Assembly: GCF_051014445.1 (NCBI RefSeq)
Contig: NW_027488369.1
Location: 10,868,001-10,932,000 of the forward strand
Length of the DNA stretch: 64,000 nt
DNA from: Colletes latitarsis
Taxonomy: Eukaryota > Arthropoda > Insecta > Hymenoptera > Colletidae
Direction: 5' to 3'
Part shown: piece by piece, positions 9,661 through 22,400 of the stretch
How positions within the stretch are numbered: position 1 is the first letter of the stretch
Layout: each line of letters opens with the position of its first letter
The notes under the pieces: generated by a model
Database searches by the model: none
Told to the model about the DNA's origin: nothing
Seen by the model: the letters and a program-made list of their open reading frames with translations, nothing else
Made by a program: the position numbers and the translations under genes

Positions 9661-12600
9661 TAGAACGGATGGGGTTTTTCCGGTTTGGATCACGTAGTAA
9701 TGTGGGACCACACTGAAACAATCAATTAAACCTGGTCTTGATAAATATTTTAGAGGATAACGCATGTTAGGTCTGGGTTAGGTCTAGGATTTGCCCTCAT
9801 CAGGCTCATACTTTCGCATATTTCCCATACTTGATGGCTAGATCCTGGGCTTTTTCTGGATTGCATCACGTAGTAATGAAGTACAACACTGAAACAGTCA
9901 ATTACACCAGGTTTCGATCAATATTTTAGAGAATAATTCATGTTAGGTCTAGGTTAGGTCTGGGATTTGCTCTCATCAGGCTCATTCTTTCGCATATTTC
10001 TCATACTTGATGGCTAGATCCTGGGCTTTTTCTGGATTGGATCACGTAGTAATGTGGGACCACACTGAAACAATCAATTAAACCTGGTCTTGATAAATAT
10101 TTTAGAGGATAGCGCATGTTAGGTCTGGGATAGGTCTGGGATTTGCCCTAATCAGACTCATACTTTCGCACACTTCACATACTCGTTGAACTGATCCTGG
10201 GTTATTTTCTGGTTTGGATCACATAGTAATGTGGTACCACACTGAAACAGTCGATTAAACCAGGTTTCGATCAATATTTTTGAGGATAACGCATGTTAGG
10301 TCTGGGCTAGGTCTGGGATTTGCTCTCATCAGGCTCATTCTTTCGCATTCTTCACATACTTGTTGAACGGATCCTGGGTTTTTTCTGGTTTGGATCACGT
10401 AGTAATGTGGTACCACATTGAAACAGTCGACTAAACCTGGTTTCGATCAATAGTTTAGAGGATAACACAAGTTAGGTCTGGGATAGGTCTGGGATTTGAC
10501 CTCATCAGACTCATACTTTCGCGTTTTTCGCATACTTGTTGAACAGATCCTGGGTTTCTTCTGGTTTGGATCACGTAGTAGTGTGGTACCACACTGAAAC
10601 AGTGCATTAAACCAGGTTTCGATCAATATTTTAGAGGATAACGCATGTTAGGTCTGGGTTAGGTCTAGGATTTGCCCTCATCAGGCTCATTCTTTCGCAT
10701 ATTTCTCATACTTCATGGCTAGATCCTGGGCTATTTCTGGTTTGGATCACGTAGTAATGTGGTACCACACTGAAACAGTCAATTAAACCTGGTTTCGATC
10801 AATATTTTAGAGGATAACGCATGTTAGGTCTGGGATAGGTCTGGGATTTGCCCTCATCAGGCTCATACTTTCGCGTTTTTCACATACTTGTTGAACAGAT
10901 CCTGGGTTTTTTCTGGTTTGGATCACGTATTTGTGTGGTACCACACTGAAACAGTCAATTAAACCTGGTGTCGATCAATATTTTAGAGGATAACGCAAGT
11001 TAGGTCTGGGATAGGTCTAAGATTTGCCCTCATCAGGCTCACAGTTTCGCGTTTTTCACATACTTGTTGAACGGATCCTGGGGTTTTTCTGGTTTGGATC
11101 ACGTAGTAATGTGGGACCACACTGAAACAATCAATTAAACCTGGTCTTGATAAATATTTTAGAGGATAACGCATGTTAGGTCTGGGTTAGGTCTAGGATT
11201 TGCCCTCGTCAGGCTCATACTTTCGCATGTTTCTCATACTTCATGGCTAGATCCTGGGCTATTCCTGGATTGGATCACGTAGTAATGTGGTACCACACTG
11301 AAACTGTCAATTAAACCTGGTGTCCATCAATATTTTAGAGGATAACGCAAGTTAGGTCTGGGATAGGTCTGGGATTTGCCCTCATCAGGCTCATACTTTC
11401 GCGTTTTTCACATACTTGTTGAACAGATCCTGGGTTTTTTCTGGATTGGATCACGTAGTAGTGTGGTTCCACACTGACAGTCCATTAAACCCGGTTTGGA
11501 TCAATATTTTAGAGGATAACGCATGTTAGGTCTAGGTTTGTTCTGGGATTTTCACTCATCAGACCCATACTTTCGCATTCTTCACATACTTGTTGAACGG
11601 ATCCTGGGTTTTTTCTGGTTTGGATCCCGTAGTAGTGTGGTACCACACTGAAACAGTCCATTAAACCTGGTTTCGCTCATTATTTTAGAGGATAACGCTT
11701 GTTAGGTCTAGGTCAGGCCTGGGATTTTCACTCATCAGACTCATACTTTCGCATTCTTCACATACTTGTTGAACGGATCCTGGGGTTTTTCTGGTTTGGA
11801 TCACGTAGTAATGTGGGACCACACTGAAACAATCAATTAAACCTGGTCTTGATAAATATTTTAGAGGATAACGCATGTTAGGTCTGGGTTAGGTCTAGGA
11901 TTTGCCCTCGTCAGGCTCATACTTTCGCATATTTCTCATACTTCATGGCTAGATCCTGGGCTATTCCTGGATTGGATCACGTAGTAATGTGGTACCACAC
12001 TGAAACTGTCAATTAAACCTGGTGTCGATCAATATTTTAGAGGATAACGCAAGTTAGGTCTGGGATAGGTCTGGGATTTGCCCTCATCAGGCTCATACTT
12101 TCGCGTTTTTCACATACTTGTTGAACAGATCCTGGGTTTTTTCTGGATTGGATCACGTAATAATGTGGTACCACACTGAAACAGTCAACTAAACCTGGTT
12201 TCGATCAATATTTTAGAGGATAACGCAAGTTAGGTCTGGGATAGGTCTGGGATTAGCCCTCATCAGGCTCATTCTTTCGCGTTTTTCACATACTTGTTGA
12301 ACAGATCCTGGGTTTTTTCTGGTTTGGATCACGTAGTTGTGCGGTACCACACAGAAACAGTCCATTAAACCTGGTTGCGATCAATATTTTAGAGGATAAC
12401 GCATGTTAGGTCTGGGTTACGTCTAGGATTTGCCCCCATCAGGCTCATACTTTCGCATATTTCTCATACTTCATGGCTAGATCCTGGGCTGTTTCTGCAT
12501 TGTATCACGTAGTAATGTGGTAACACGCTGAAACAGTCAATTAAACCTGGTTTCGATCAATATTTTAGACGATAACGGAAGTTAGGTCTGGGATAGGTCT

Positions 12601-13354
12601 AGGATTTGCCCTCATCAGGCTCTTACTATCGCATATTTCTCATACTTCATGGCTAGATCCTGGGCTATTTCTGGATTGGATCACGTAGTAAAGTGGTGTC
12701 ACACTGAAACATTCAATGAAACCTGGTCTGGATAAATATTTTAGAGGATAACGCATCTTAGGTCTGGGTTAGGTCTAAGATTTGCCCTCATCAGGCTCAC
12801 AGTTTCGCGTTTTTCACATACTTGTTGAACAGATCCTGGGTTTTTTCTGGTTTGGATCACGTAGTAATGTGGTACCACACTAAAACAGTCAATTAAACCT
12901 GGTTTCGATCAATATTTTAGAGGATAACGCAAGTTAGGTCTGGGATAGGTCTGGGATTAGCCCTCATCAGACTCATACTTTCGCACACTTCACATACTCG
13001 ATGACAAGATCCTGGGTTTTTTTCTGGTTTGGATCACGTAGTAATGTGTTTCCACACTGAAACAGTCGATTAAACCTGGTTTCGATCAATATTTTAGAGG
13101 ATAACGCAAGTTACGTCTGGGATAGGTCTGGGATTTGCCCTCATCAGACTCATACTTTCGCACACTTCACATACTCGTTGAACAGATCCTGGGTTATTTT
13201 CTGGTTTGGATCACATAGTAATGTGGTACCACACTGAAACAGTCGATTAAACCAGGTTTCGATCAATATTTTTGAGGATTACGCATGTTAGGTCTAGGTT
13301 AGGCATGGGATTTTCACTCATCAGACTCATACTTTCGCATTCTTCACATACTTG
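9661..13354 (+). repeat. 26-monomer block, right copy shortened to 21 monomers (3,694 bp)
   Basis: Starts as a copy of 5,089 onward (offset 4,572 bp), drops one monomer near 10.35 kb (offset becomes 4,396), then four more near 10.97 kb (offset 3,694). From there it follows 7.27-9.66 kb to 13,354. The joint near 10.97 kb is chimeric: GATCACGTATTTGTGTGG of one monomer is followed by CTAAGATTTGCC and CACAGTTTCGCG of another. Losses are in whole monomers, so phase is kept. Confidence 0.8.
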
Positions 13355-14720
13355 TTGAACGGATCCTGGGTTTTTTCTGGTTTGGAACACGTCGTAATGT
13401 GGTTCCACACTGAAACAATCAATTAAACCTGGTCTTGATAAATATTTTAGAGGATAACGCCTGTTAGGTCTGGGATAGGTCTGGGATTTGCCCTCATCAG
13501 ACTCATACTTTCGCACACTTCACATACTCGTTGAACAGATCCTGGGTTATTTTCTGGTTTGGATCACTAGTAATGTGGTACCACTCTGAAACAGTCGATT
13601 AAACCAGGTTTTGATCAATATTTTTGAGGATAACGCATGTTAGGTCTAGGTTAGGCCTGGGATTTTCACTCATCAGACTCATACTTTCGCATTCTTCACA
13701 TACTTGTTGAACAGATCCTGGGTTTTTTCTGGTTTGGATCCCGTAGTAGTGTGGTACCACACTGAAACAGTCCATTAAACCTGGTTTCGCTCATTATTTT
13801 AGAGGATAACGCTTGTTAGGTCTAGGTCAGGCCTGGGATTTTCACTCATCAGACTCATACTTTCGCATTCTTCACATACTTGTTGAACGGATCCTGGGGT
13901 TTTTCTGGTTTGGATTTCGTAGTAATGTGGGACCACACTGAAACAATCAATTAAACCTGGTCTTGATAAATATTTTAGAGGATAACGCATGTTAGGTCTG
14001 GGTTAGGTCTAGGATTTGCCCTCGTCAGGCTCATACTTTCGCATATTTCTCATACTTCATGGCTAGATCCTGGGCTATTCCTGGATTGGATCACGTAGTA
14101 ATGTGGTACCACACTGAAACTGTCAATTAAACCTGGTGTCGATCAATATTTTAGAGGATAACGCAAGTTAGGTCTGGGATAGGTCTGAGATTTGCCCTCA
14201 TCAGGCTCATACTTTCGCGTTTCTCACATACTTGTTGAACAGATCCTGGGTTTTTTCTGGCTTGGATCACGTAGTAGTGTGGTTCCACACTGAAACAGTC
14301 CATTAAACCTGGTTTGGATCAACATTTTAGAGGATAACGCATGTTAGGTCTAGGTTAGTTCTGGGATTTTCACTCATCACACCCATACTTTCGCATTCTT
14401 CACATACTTGTTGAACGGATCCTGGGTTTTTTCTGGTTTGGATCACGTAGTAATGTGGAACCACACTGAGACAATCAATTAAACCTGGTCTTGATAAATA
14501 TTTTAGAGGATAACGCATCTTAGGTCTGGGTTAGGTCTAAGATTTGCCCTCATCAGGCTCACAGTTTCGCGTTTTTCGCATACTTGTTGAACAGATCCTG
14601 GGCTATTTCTGGATTGGATCACGTAGTAAAGTGGTACCACACTGAAACAGTCAACTAAACCTGGTTTCGATCAATATTTTAGAGGATAACGCAAGTTAGG
14701 TCTGGGATAGGTCTGGGATT
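11500..14720 (+). repeat. 3.2-kb block, first copy (27-monomer offset pair)
   Basis: Matches 16,250-19,470 at an offset of exactly 4,752 bp, 27 x 176. Shared marks include GTTGTGCGGTACC, GTAACACGCTG, TAAAGTGGTGTCAC, CGATGACAAGATCC, AACACGTCGTAATG and the two-base-deleted GATCACTAGTAATG. The left edge is where the chimeric monomer at 16.25 kb departs. The right edge is where 14,720 reads TTAGCCCTC and 19,470 reads CTTGCCCTC. Confidence 0.82.
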
Positions 14721-16249
14721 AGCCCTCATCAGGCTCATACTTTCGCGTTTTTCACATACTTGTTGAACAGATCCTGGGTTTTTTCTGGTTTGGATCACGT
14801 AGTTGTGCGGTACCACACTAAAACAACCAATTAAATCTGGTTTCGATCAATATTTTAGAGGATAACGCAAGTTAGGTCTGGGATAGGTCTGGGGTTTGCC
14901 CTCATCAGGCTCATACTTTCGCGTTTTTCACATACTAGTTGAACAGATCCTGGGTTTTTTCTGGTTTGGATCCCGTAGTAGTGTGGTACCACACTGAAAC
15001 AGTCCATTAAACCTGGTTTCGCTCAATATTTTAGAGGATAACGCATGTTAGGTCTAGGTCAGGCCTGGTTTTTTCACTCATCAGACTCATACTTTCGCAT
15101 TCTTCACATACTTGTTTAACGGATTCTGGGTTTTTTCTGGTTTGGGTCACGTAGTAATGTGGTACCACACTGAAACAGTCGATTAAACCTGGTTTCGATC
15201 AATATTTTAGAGGATAACGCAAGTTAGGTCTGGGATAGGTCTAAGATTTGCCCTCATCAGGCTCACAGTTTCGCGTTTTTCACATACTTGTTGAACGGAT
15301 CCTGGGTTTTTTCTGGCTTGGATCACGTAGTAATGTGGGACCACACTGAAGCAGTCAATTAAACCTGGTGTCGATCAATATTTTAGAGGATAACGCAAGT
15401 TAGGTCTGGGATAGGTCTGGGATTTGCCCTCATCAGGCTCATACTTTCGCGTTTTTCACATACTTGTTGAACAGATCCTGGGTTTTTTCTGGCTTGGATC
15501 ACGTAGTAGTGTGGTTCCACACTGACAGTCCATTAAACCTGGTTTGGATCAATATTTTAGAGGATAACGCATGTTAGGTCTAGGTTTGTTCTGGGATTTT
15601 CACTCATCAGACCCATACTTTCGCATTCTTCACATACTTGTTGAACGGATCCTGGGTTTTTTCTGGTTTGGATCCCGTAGTAGTGTGGTACCACACTGAA
15701 ACAGTCCATTAAACCTGGTTTCGCTCATTATTTTAGAGGATAACGCTTGTTAGGTCTAGGTCAGGCCTGGGATTTTCACTCATCAGACTCATACTTTCGC
15801 ATTCTTCACATACTTGTTGAACGGATCCTGGGGTTTTTCTGGTTTGGATCACGTAGTAATGTGGGACCACACTGAAACAATCAATTAAACCTGGTCTTGA
15901 TAAATATTTTAGAGGATAACGCATGTTAGGTCTGGGTTAGGTCTAGGATTTGCCCTCGTCAGGCTCATACTTTCGCATATTTCTCATACTTCATGGCTAG
16001 ATCCTGGGCTATTCCTGGATTGGATCACGTAGTAATGTGGTACCACACTGAAACTGTCAATTAAACCTGGTGTCGATCAATATTTTAGAGGATAACGCAA
16101 GTTAGGTCTGGGATAGGTCTGGGATTTGCCCTCATCAGGCTCATACTTTCGCGTTTTTCACATACTTGTTGAACAGATCCTGGGTTTTTTCTGGATTGGA
16201 TCACGTAATAATGTGGTACCACACTGAAACAGTCAACTAAACCTGGTTT
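14721..16249 (+). repeat. Satellite segment carrying a third copy of the 6.8-7.8-kb block
   Basis: Begins with mixed A-version monomers, including one with TTAAATCTGG. From 15,241 (CTAAGATTTG) it repeats 6,797 onward at an offset of 8,444 bp, 48 monomers. This includes the two-base deletion CACTGACAGTCC at about 15,530. 8,444 nearly equals 3,694 + 4,752 (8,446), so this stretch follows the same exchange history as its neighbours. Confidence 0.75.
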
Positions 16250-19200
16250 CGATCAATATTTTAGAGGATAACGCATGTTAGGTCTAGGTTTGTTCTGGGA
16301 TTTTCACTCATCAGACCCATACTTTCGCATTCTTCACATACTTGTTGAACGGATCCTGGGTTTTTTCTGGTTTGGATCCCGTAGTAGTGTGGTACCACAC
16401 TGAAACAGTCCATTAAACCTAGTTTCGCTCATTATTTTAGAGGATAACGCTTGTTAGGTCTAGGTCAGGCCTGGGATTTTCACTCATCAGACTCATACTT
16501 TCGCATTCTTCACATACTTGTTGAACGGATCCTGGGGTTTTTCTGGTTTGGATCACGTAGTAATGTGGGACCACACTGAAACAATCAATTAAACCTGGTC
16601 TTGATAAATATTTTAGAGGATAACGCATGTTAGGTCTGGGTTAGGTCTAGGATTTGCCCTCGTCAGGCTCATACTTTCGCATATTTCTCATACTTCATGG
16701 CTAGATCCTGGGCTATTCCTGGATTGGATCACGTAGTAATGTGGTACCACACTGAAACTGTCAATTAAACCTGGTGTCGATCAATATTTTAGAGGATAAC
16801 GCAAGTTAGGTCTGGGATAGGTCTGGGATTTGCCCTCATCAGGCTCATACTTTCGCGTTTTTCACATACTTGTTGAACAGATCCTGGGTTTTTTCTGGAT
16901 TGGATCACGTAATAATGTGGTACCACACTGAAACAGTCAACTAAACCTGGTTTCGATCAATATTTTAGAGGATAACGCAAGTTAGGTCTGGGATAGGTCT
17001 GGGATTAGCCCTCATCAGGCTCATTCTTTCGCGTTTTTCACATACTTGTTGAACAGATCCTGGGTTTTTTCTGGTTTGGATCACGTAGTTGTGCGGTACC
17101 ACACAGAAACAGTCCATTAAACCTGGTTGCGATCAATATTTTAGAGGATAACGCATGTTAGGTCTGGGTTACGTCTAGGATTTGCCCCCATCAGGCTCAT
17201 ACTTTCGCATATTTCTCATACTTCATGGCTAGATCCTGGGCTGTTTCTGCATTGTATCACGTAGTAATGTGGTAACACGCTGAAACAGTCAATTAAACCT
17301 GGTTTCGATCAATATTTTAGACGATAACGGAAGTTAGGTCTGGGATAGGTCTAGGATTTGCCCTCATCAGGCTCTTACTATCGCATATTTCTCATACTTC
17401 ATGGCTAGATCCTGGGCTATTTCTGGATTGGATCACGTAGTAAAGTGGTGTCACACTGAAACATTCAATGAAACCTGGTCTGGATAAATATTTTAGAGGA
17501 TAACGCATCTTAGGTCTGGGTTAGGTCTAAGATTTGCCCTCATCAGGCTCACAGTTTCGCGTTTTTCACATACTTGTTGAACAGATCCTGGGTTTTTTCT
17601 GGTTTGGATCACGTAGTAATGTGGTACCACACTAAAACAGTCAATTAAACCTGGTTTCGATCAATATTTTAGAGGATAACGCAAGTTAGGTCTGGGATAG
17701 GTCTGGGATTAGCCCTCATCAGACTCATACTTTCGCACACTTCACATACTCGATGACAAGATCCTGGGTTTTTTTCTGGTTTGGATCACGTAGTAATGTG
17801 TTTCCACACTGAAACAGTCGATTAAACCTGGTTTCGATCAATATTTTAGAGGATAACGCAAGTTAGGTCTGGGATAGGTCTGGGATTTGCCCTCATCAGA
17901 CTCATACTTTCGCACACTTCACATACTCGTTGAACAGATCCTGGGTTATTTTCTGGTTTGGATCACATAGTAATGTGGTACCACACTGAAACAGTCGATT
18001 AAACCAGGTTTCGATCAATATTTTTGAGGATTACGCATGTTAGGTCTAGGTTAGGCATGGGATTTTCACTCATCAGACTCATACTTTCGCATTCTTCACA
18101 TACTTGTTGAACGGATCCTGGGTTTTTTCTGGTTTGGAACACGTCGTAATGTGGGTCCACACTGAAACAATCAATTAAACCTGGTCTTGATAAATATTTT
18201 AGAGGATAACGCCTGTTAGGTCTGGGATAGGTCTGGGATTTGCCCTCATCAGACTCATACTTTCGCACACTTCACATACTCGTTGAACAGATCCTGGGTT
18301 ATTTTCTGGTTTGGATCACTAGTAATGTGGTACCACTCTGAAACAGTCGATTAAACCAGGTTTTGATCAATATTTTTGAGGATAACGCATGTTAGGTCTA
18401 GGTTAGGCCTGGGATTTTCACTCATCAGACTCATACTTTCGCATTCTTCACATACTTGTTGAACAGATCCTGGGTTTTTTCTGGTTTGGATCCCGTAGTA
18501 GTGTGGTACCACACTGAAACAGTCCATTAAACCTGGTTTCGCTCATTATTTTAGAGGATAACGCTTGTTAGGTCTAGGTCAGGCCTGGGATTTTCACTCA
18601 TCAGACTCATACTTTCGCATTCTTCACATACTTGTTGAACGGATCCTGGGCTATTTCTGGATTGGATCACGTAGTAAAGTGGTGTCACACTGAAACATTC
18701 AATGAAACCTGGTCTGGATAAATATTTTAGAGGATAACGCATGTTAGGTCTGGGTTAGGTCTAGGATTTGCCCTCATCAGGCTCACAGTTTCGCGTTTTT
18801 CACATACTTGTTGAACAGATCCTGGGTTTTTTCTGGTTTGGATCACGTAGTAATGTGGTACCACACTAAAACAGTCAATTAAACCTGGTTTCGATCAATA
18901 TTTTAGAGGATAACGCAAGTTAGGTCTGGGATAGGTCTGAGATTTGCCCTCATCAGGCTCATACTTTCGCGTTTTTCACATACTTGTTGAACAGATCCTG
19001 GGTTTTTTCTGGCTTGGATCACGTAGTAGTGTGGTTCCACACTGAAACAGTCCATTAAACCTGGATTGGATCAATATTTTAGAGGATAACGCATGTTAGG
19101 TCTAGGTTAGTTCTGGGATTTTCACTCATCAGACCCATACTTTCGCATTCTTCACATACTTGTTGAACGGATCCTGGGTTTTTTCTGGTTTGGATCACGT

Positions 19201-19470
19201 AGTAATGTGGAACCACACTGAGACAATCAATTAAACCTGGTCTTGATAAATATTTTAGAGGATAACGCATCTTAGGTCTGGGTTAGGTCTAAGATTTGCC
19301 CTCATCAGGCTCACAGTTTCGCGTTTTTCGCATACTTGTTGAACAGATCCTGGGCTATTTCTGGATTGGATCACGTAGTAAAGTGGTACCACACTGAAAC
19401 AGTCAACTAAACCTGGTTTCGATCAATATTTTAGAGGATAACGCAAGTTAGGTCTGGGATAGGTCTGGGA
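16250..19470 (+). repeat. 3.2-kb block, second copy with conversion patches
   Basis: Copy of 11,500-14,720. Together with the monomers just before it, it forms a 4-monomer tandem (units from about 15,558 and 16,262, period 704 bp; the two-base deletion is absent at the joint, hence 704 rather than 702). The copy is co-linear to the base at both ends, but 18,651-18,915 carries foreign satellite segments without change of length. Confidence 0.82.
18651..18915 (+). repeat. Patchy conversion tract inside the second 3.2-kb copy
   Basis: Flanks on both sides keep the 4,752-bp register with 13.8-14.5 kb. Within the tract two stretches differ. From 18,651, GGGCTATTTCTGG to TAAAGTGGTGTCAC and GGTCTGGATAAAT replaces the partner sequence. 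From about 18,783, CACAGTTTCGCG to CACTAAAACAG does so again. Both match the 17.42-17.66-kb monomers. Between them about 35 bases (ACGCATGTTAGG...) keep the original state. Replacement without length change, broken by an unconverted island, is what gene conversion would leave. Confidence 0.72.
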
Positions 19471-22400
19471 CTTGCCCTCATCAGGCTCGTACTTTCACGT
19501 TTTTCACATACTTGTTGAACAGATCCTGGGTTTTTTCTGGCTTGGATCACGTAGTAGTGTGGTTCCACACTGAAACAGTCCATTAAACCTGGTTTGGATC
19601 AATATTTTAGGGGATAACGCATGTTAGGTCTAGGTTAGGTCTGGGATTTTCACTCATCAGACCCATACTTTCGCATTCTTCACATACTTGTTGAACGGAT
19701 CCTGGGTTTTTTCTAGTTTGGATCACGTAGTAATGTGGGACCACACTGAAACAATCAATTAAACCTGGTCTTGATAAATATTTTAGAGGATAACGCATGT
19801 TAGGTCTGGGATAGGTCTGGGATTTGCCCTCATCAGACTCATACTTTCGCATATTTCTCATACTTCATGGCTAGATCCTGGGCTATTTCTGGATTGGATC
19901 ACGTAGTAATGTGGTACCACACTGAAACAGTCAATTGAACCTGGTTTCGATCAATATTTTAGAGGATAACGCATGTTAGGTCTGGGTTACGTCTAGGATT
20001 TGCCCCCATCAGGCTCATACTTTCGCATATTTCTCATACTTCATGGCTAGATCCTGGGCTGTTTCTGCATTGTATCACGTAGTAATGTGGTATCACGCTG
20101 AAACAGTCAATTAAACCTGGTTTCGATCAATATTTTAGACGATAACGCAAGGTAGGTCTGGGATAGGACTAGGATTTGCCCTCATCAGGCTCTTACTATC
20201 GCATATTTCTCATACTTCATGGCTAGATCCTGGTCTATTTCTGGATTGGATCACGTAGTAAAGTGGTATCACACTGAAACATTCAATTAAACCTGGTCTT
20301 GATAAATATTTTAGGGGATAACGCATGTTAGGTCTGGGTTAGGTCTAGGGTTTGCCCTCATCAGGCTCATACTTTCGCATATTTCTCATACTTCATGGCT
20401 AGATCCTGGGCTATTTCTGGATTGGATCACGTAGTAAAGTGGTACCACACTGAAACATTCAATGAAACCTGGTCTGGATAAATATTTTAGAGGATAACGC
20501 ATCTTAGGTCTGGGTTAGGTCTAAGATTTGCCCTCATCAGGCTCACAGTTTCGCGTTTTTCACATACTTGTTGAACGGATCCTGGGTTTTTTCTGGTTTG
20601 GATCACGTAGTAATGTGGGACCACACTGAAACAGTCAATTAAACCTGTTTTCGGCCAATATTTTAGAGAATAATTCATGTTAGGTCTAGGTTAGGTCTGG
20701 GATTTGCTCTCATCAGGCTCATTCTTTCGCATATTTCACATACTTGTTGAACGGATCCTGGGCTTTTTCTGGATTGCATCACGTAGTAATGAAGTACAAC
20801 ACTGAAACAGTCAATTAAACCTGGTTTCCATCAATATTTTAGAGGACAACGCAAGTTAGGTCTGGGATAGGTCTGGGATTTGCCCTCATCAGGCTCATAC
20901 TTTCGGGTTTTTCACATACTTGTTGAACAGATCCTGGGTTTTTTCTGGTTTGGATCCCGTAGTAGTGTGGTACCACACTGAAACAGTCCATTAAACCTGG
21001 TTTCGCTCATTATTTTAGAGGATAACGCATGTTAGGTCTAGGTCAGGCCTGGGATTTTCACTCATCAGACTCATACTTTCGCATTCTTCACATACTTGTT
21101 GAACGGATCCTGGGCTATTTCTGGATTGGATCACGTAGTAATGTGGTACCACACTGAAACAGTCAATTAAACCTGGTTTCGATCAATATTTTAGAGGATA
21201 ACGCAAGTTAGGTCTGGGATAGGTCTGGGATTTGCCCTCATCAGGCTCATACTTTCGCGTTTTTCACATACTTGTTGAACAGATCCTGGGTTTTTTCTGT
21301 TTTGGATCACGTAGTTGTGCGGTACCACACAGAAACAGTCCATTAAACCTGGTTGCGATCAATATTTTAGAGGATAACGCATGTTAGGTCTGGGTTACGT
21401 CTAGGATTTGCCCCCAACAGGCTCATACTTTCGCATATTTCTCATACTTCATGGCTAGATCCTGGGCTGTTTCTGCATTGTATCACGTAGTAATGTGGTA
21501 ACACGCTGAAACAGTCAATTAAACCTGGTTTCGATCAATATTTTAGACGATAACGCAAGTTAGGTCTGGGATAGGTCTAGGATTTGCCCTCATCAGACTC
21601 TTACTATCGCATATTTCTCATACTTCATGGCTAGATCCTGGGCTATTTCTGGATTGGATCACGTAGTAAAGTGGTGTCACACTGAAACATTCAATGAAAC
21701 CTGGACTGGATAAATATTTTAGAGGATAACGCATCTTAGGTCTGGGTTAGGTCTAAGATTTGCCCTCATCAGGCTCCCAGTTTCGCGTTTTTCACATACT
21801 TGTTGAACGGATCCTGGGTTTTTTCTGGTTTGGATCACGTAGTAATGTGGTACCACACTAAAACAGTCAATTAAACCTGGTTTCGATCAATATTTTAGAG
21901 GATAACGCAAGTTAGGTCTGGGATAGGTCTGGGATTAGCCCTCATCAGACTCATACTTTCGTTCACTTCACATACTCGATGACAAGATCCTGGGTTTTTT
22001 TCTGGTTTGGATCACGTAGTAATGTGTTTCCTCACTGAAACAGTCGATTAAACCTGGTTTCGATCTATATTTTAGAGGATAACGCATGTTAGGTCTAGGT
22101 TAGGCATGGGATTTTCACTCATCAGACTCATACTTTCGCATTCTTCACATACTTGTTGAACGGATCCAGGGTTTTTTCTGGTTTGGAACACGTCGTAATG
22201 TGGGTCCACACTGAAAACAATCAATTAAACCTGGTCTTGATAAATATTTTAGAGGATAACGCATGTTAGGTCTGGGATAGGTCTGGAATTAGCCCTCATC
22301 AGACTCATACTTTCGTTCACTTCACATACTCGATGACAAGATCCTGGGTTTTTTTCTGGTTTGGATCACGTAGTAATGTGTTTCCTCACTGAAACAGTCG

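Noticed and set aside
13000..13030. Short T-runs of 6-8 after the core as terminators or poly(A) tails of retroelements
   Set aside because: They are part of the monomer, occur in nearly every copy, lack a preceding stem or target-site duplication, and have no attached element body.
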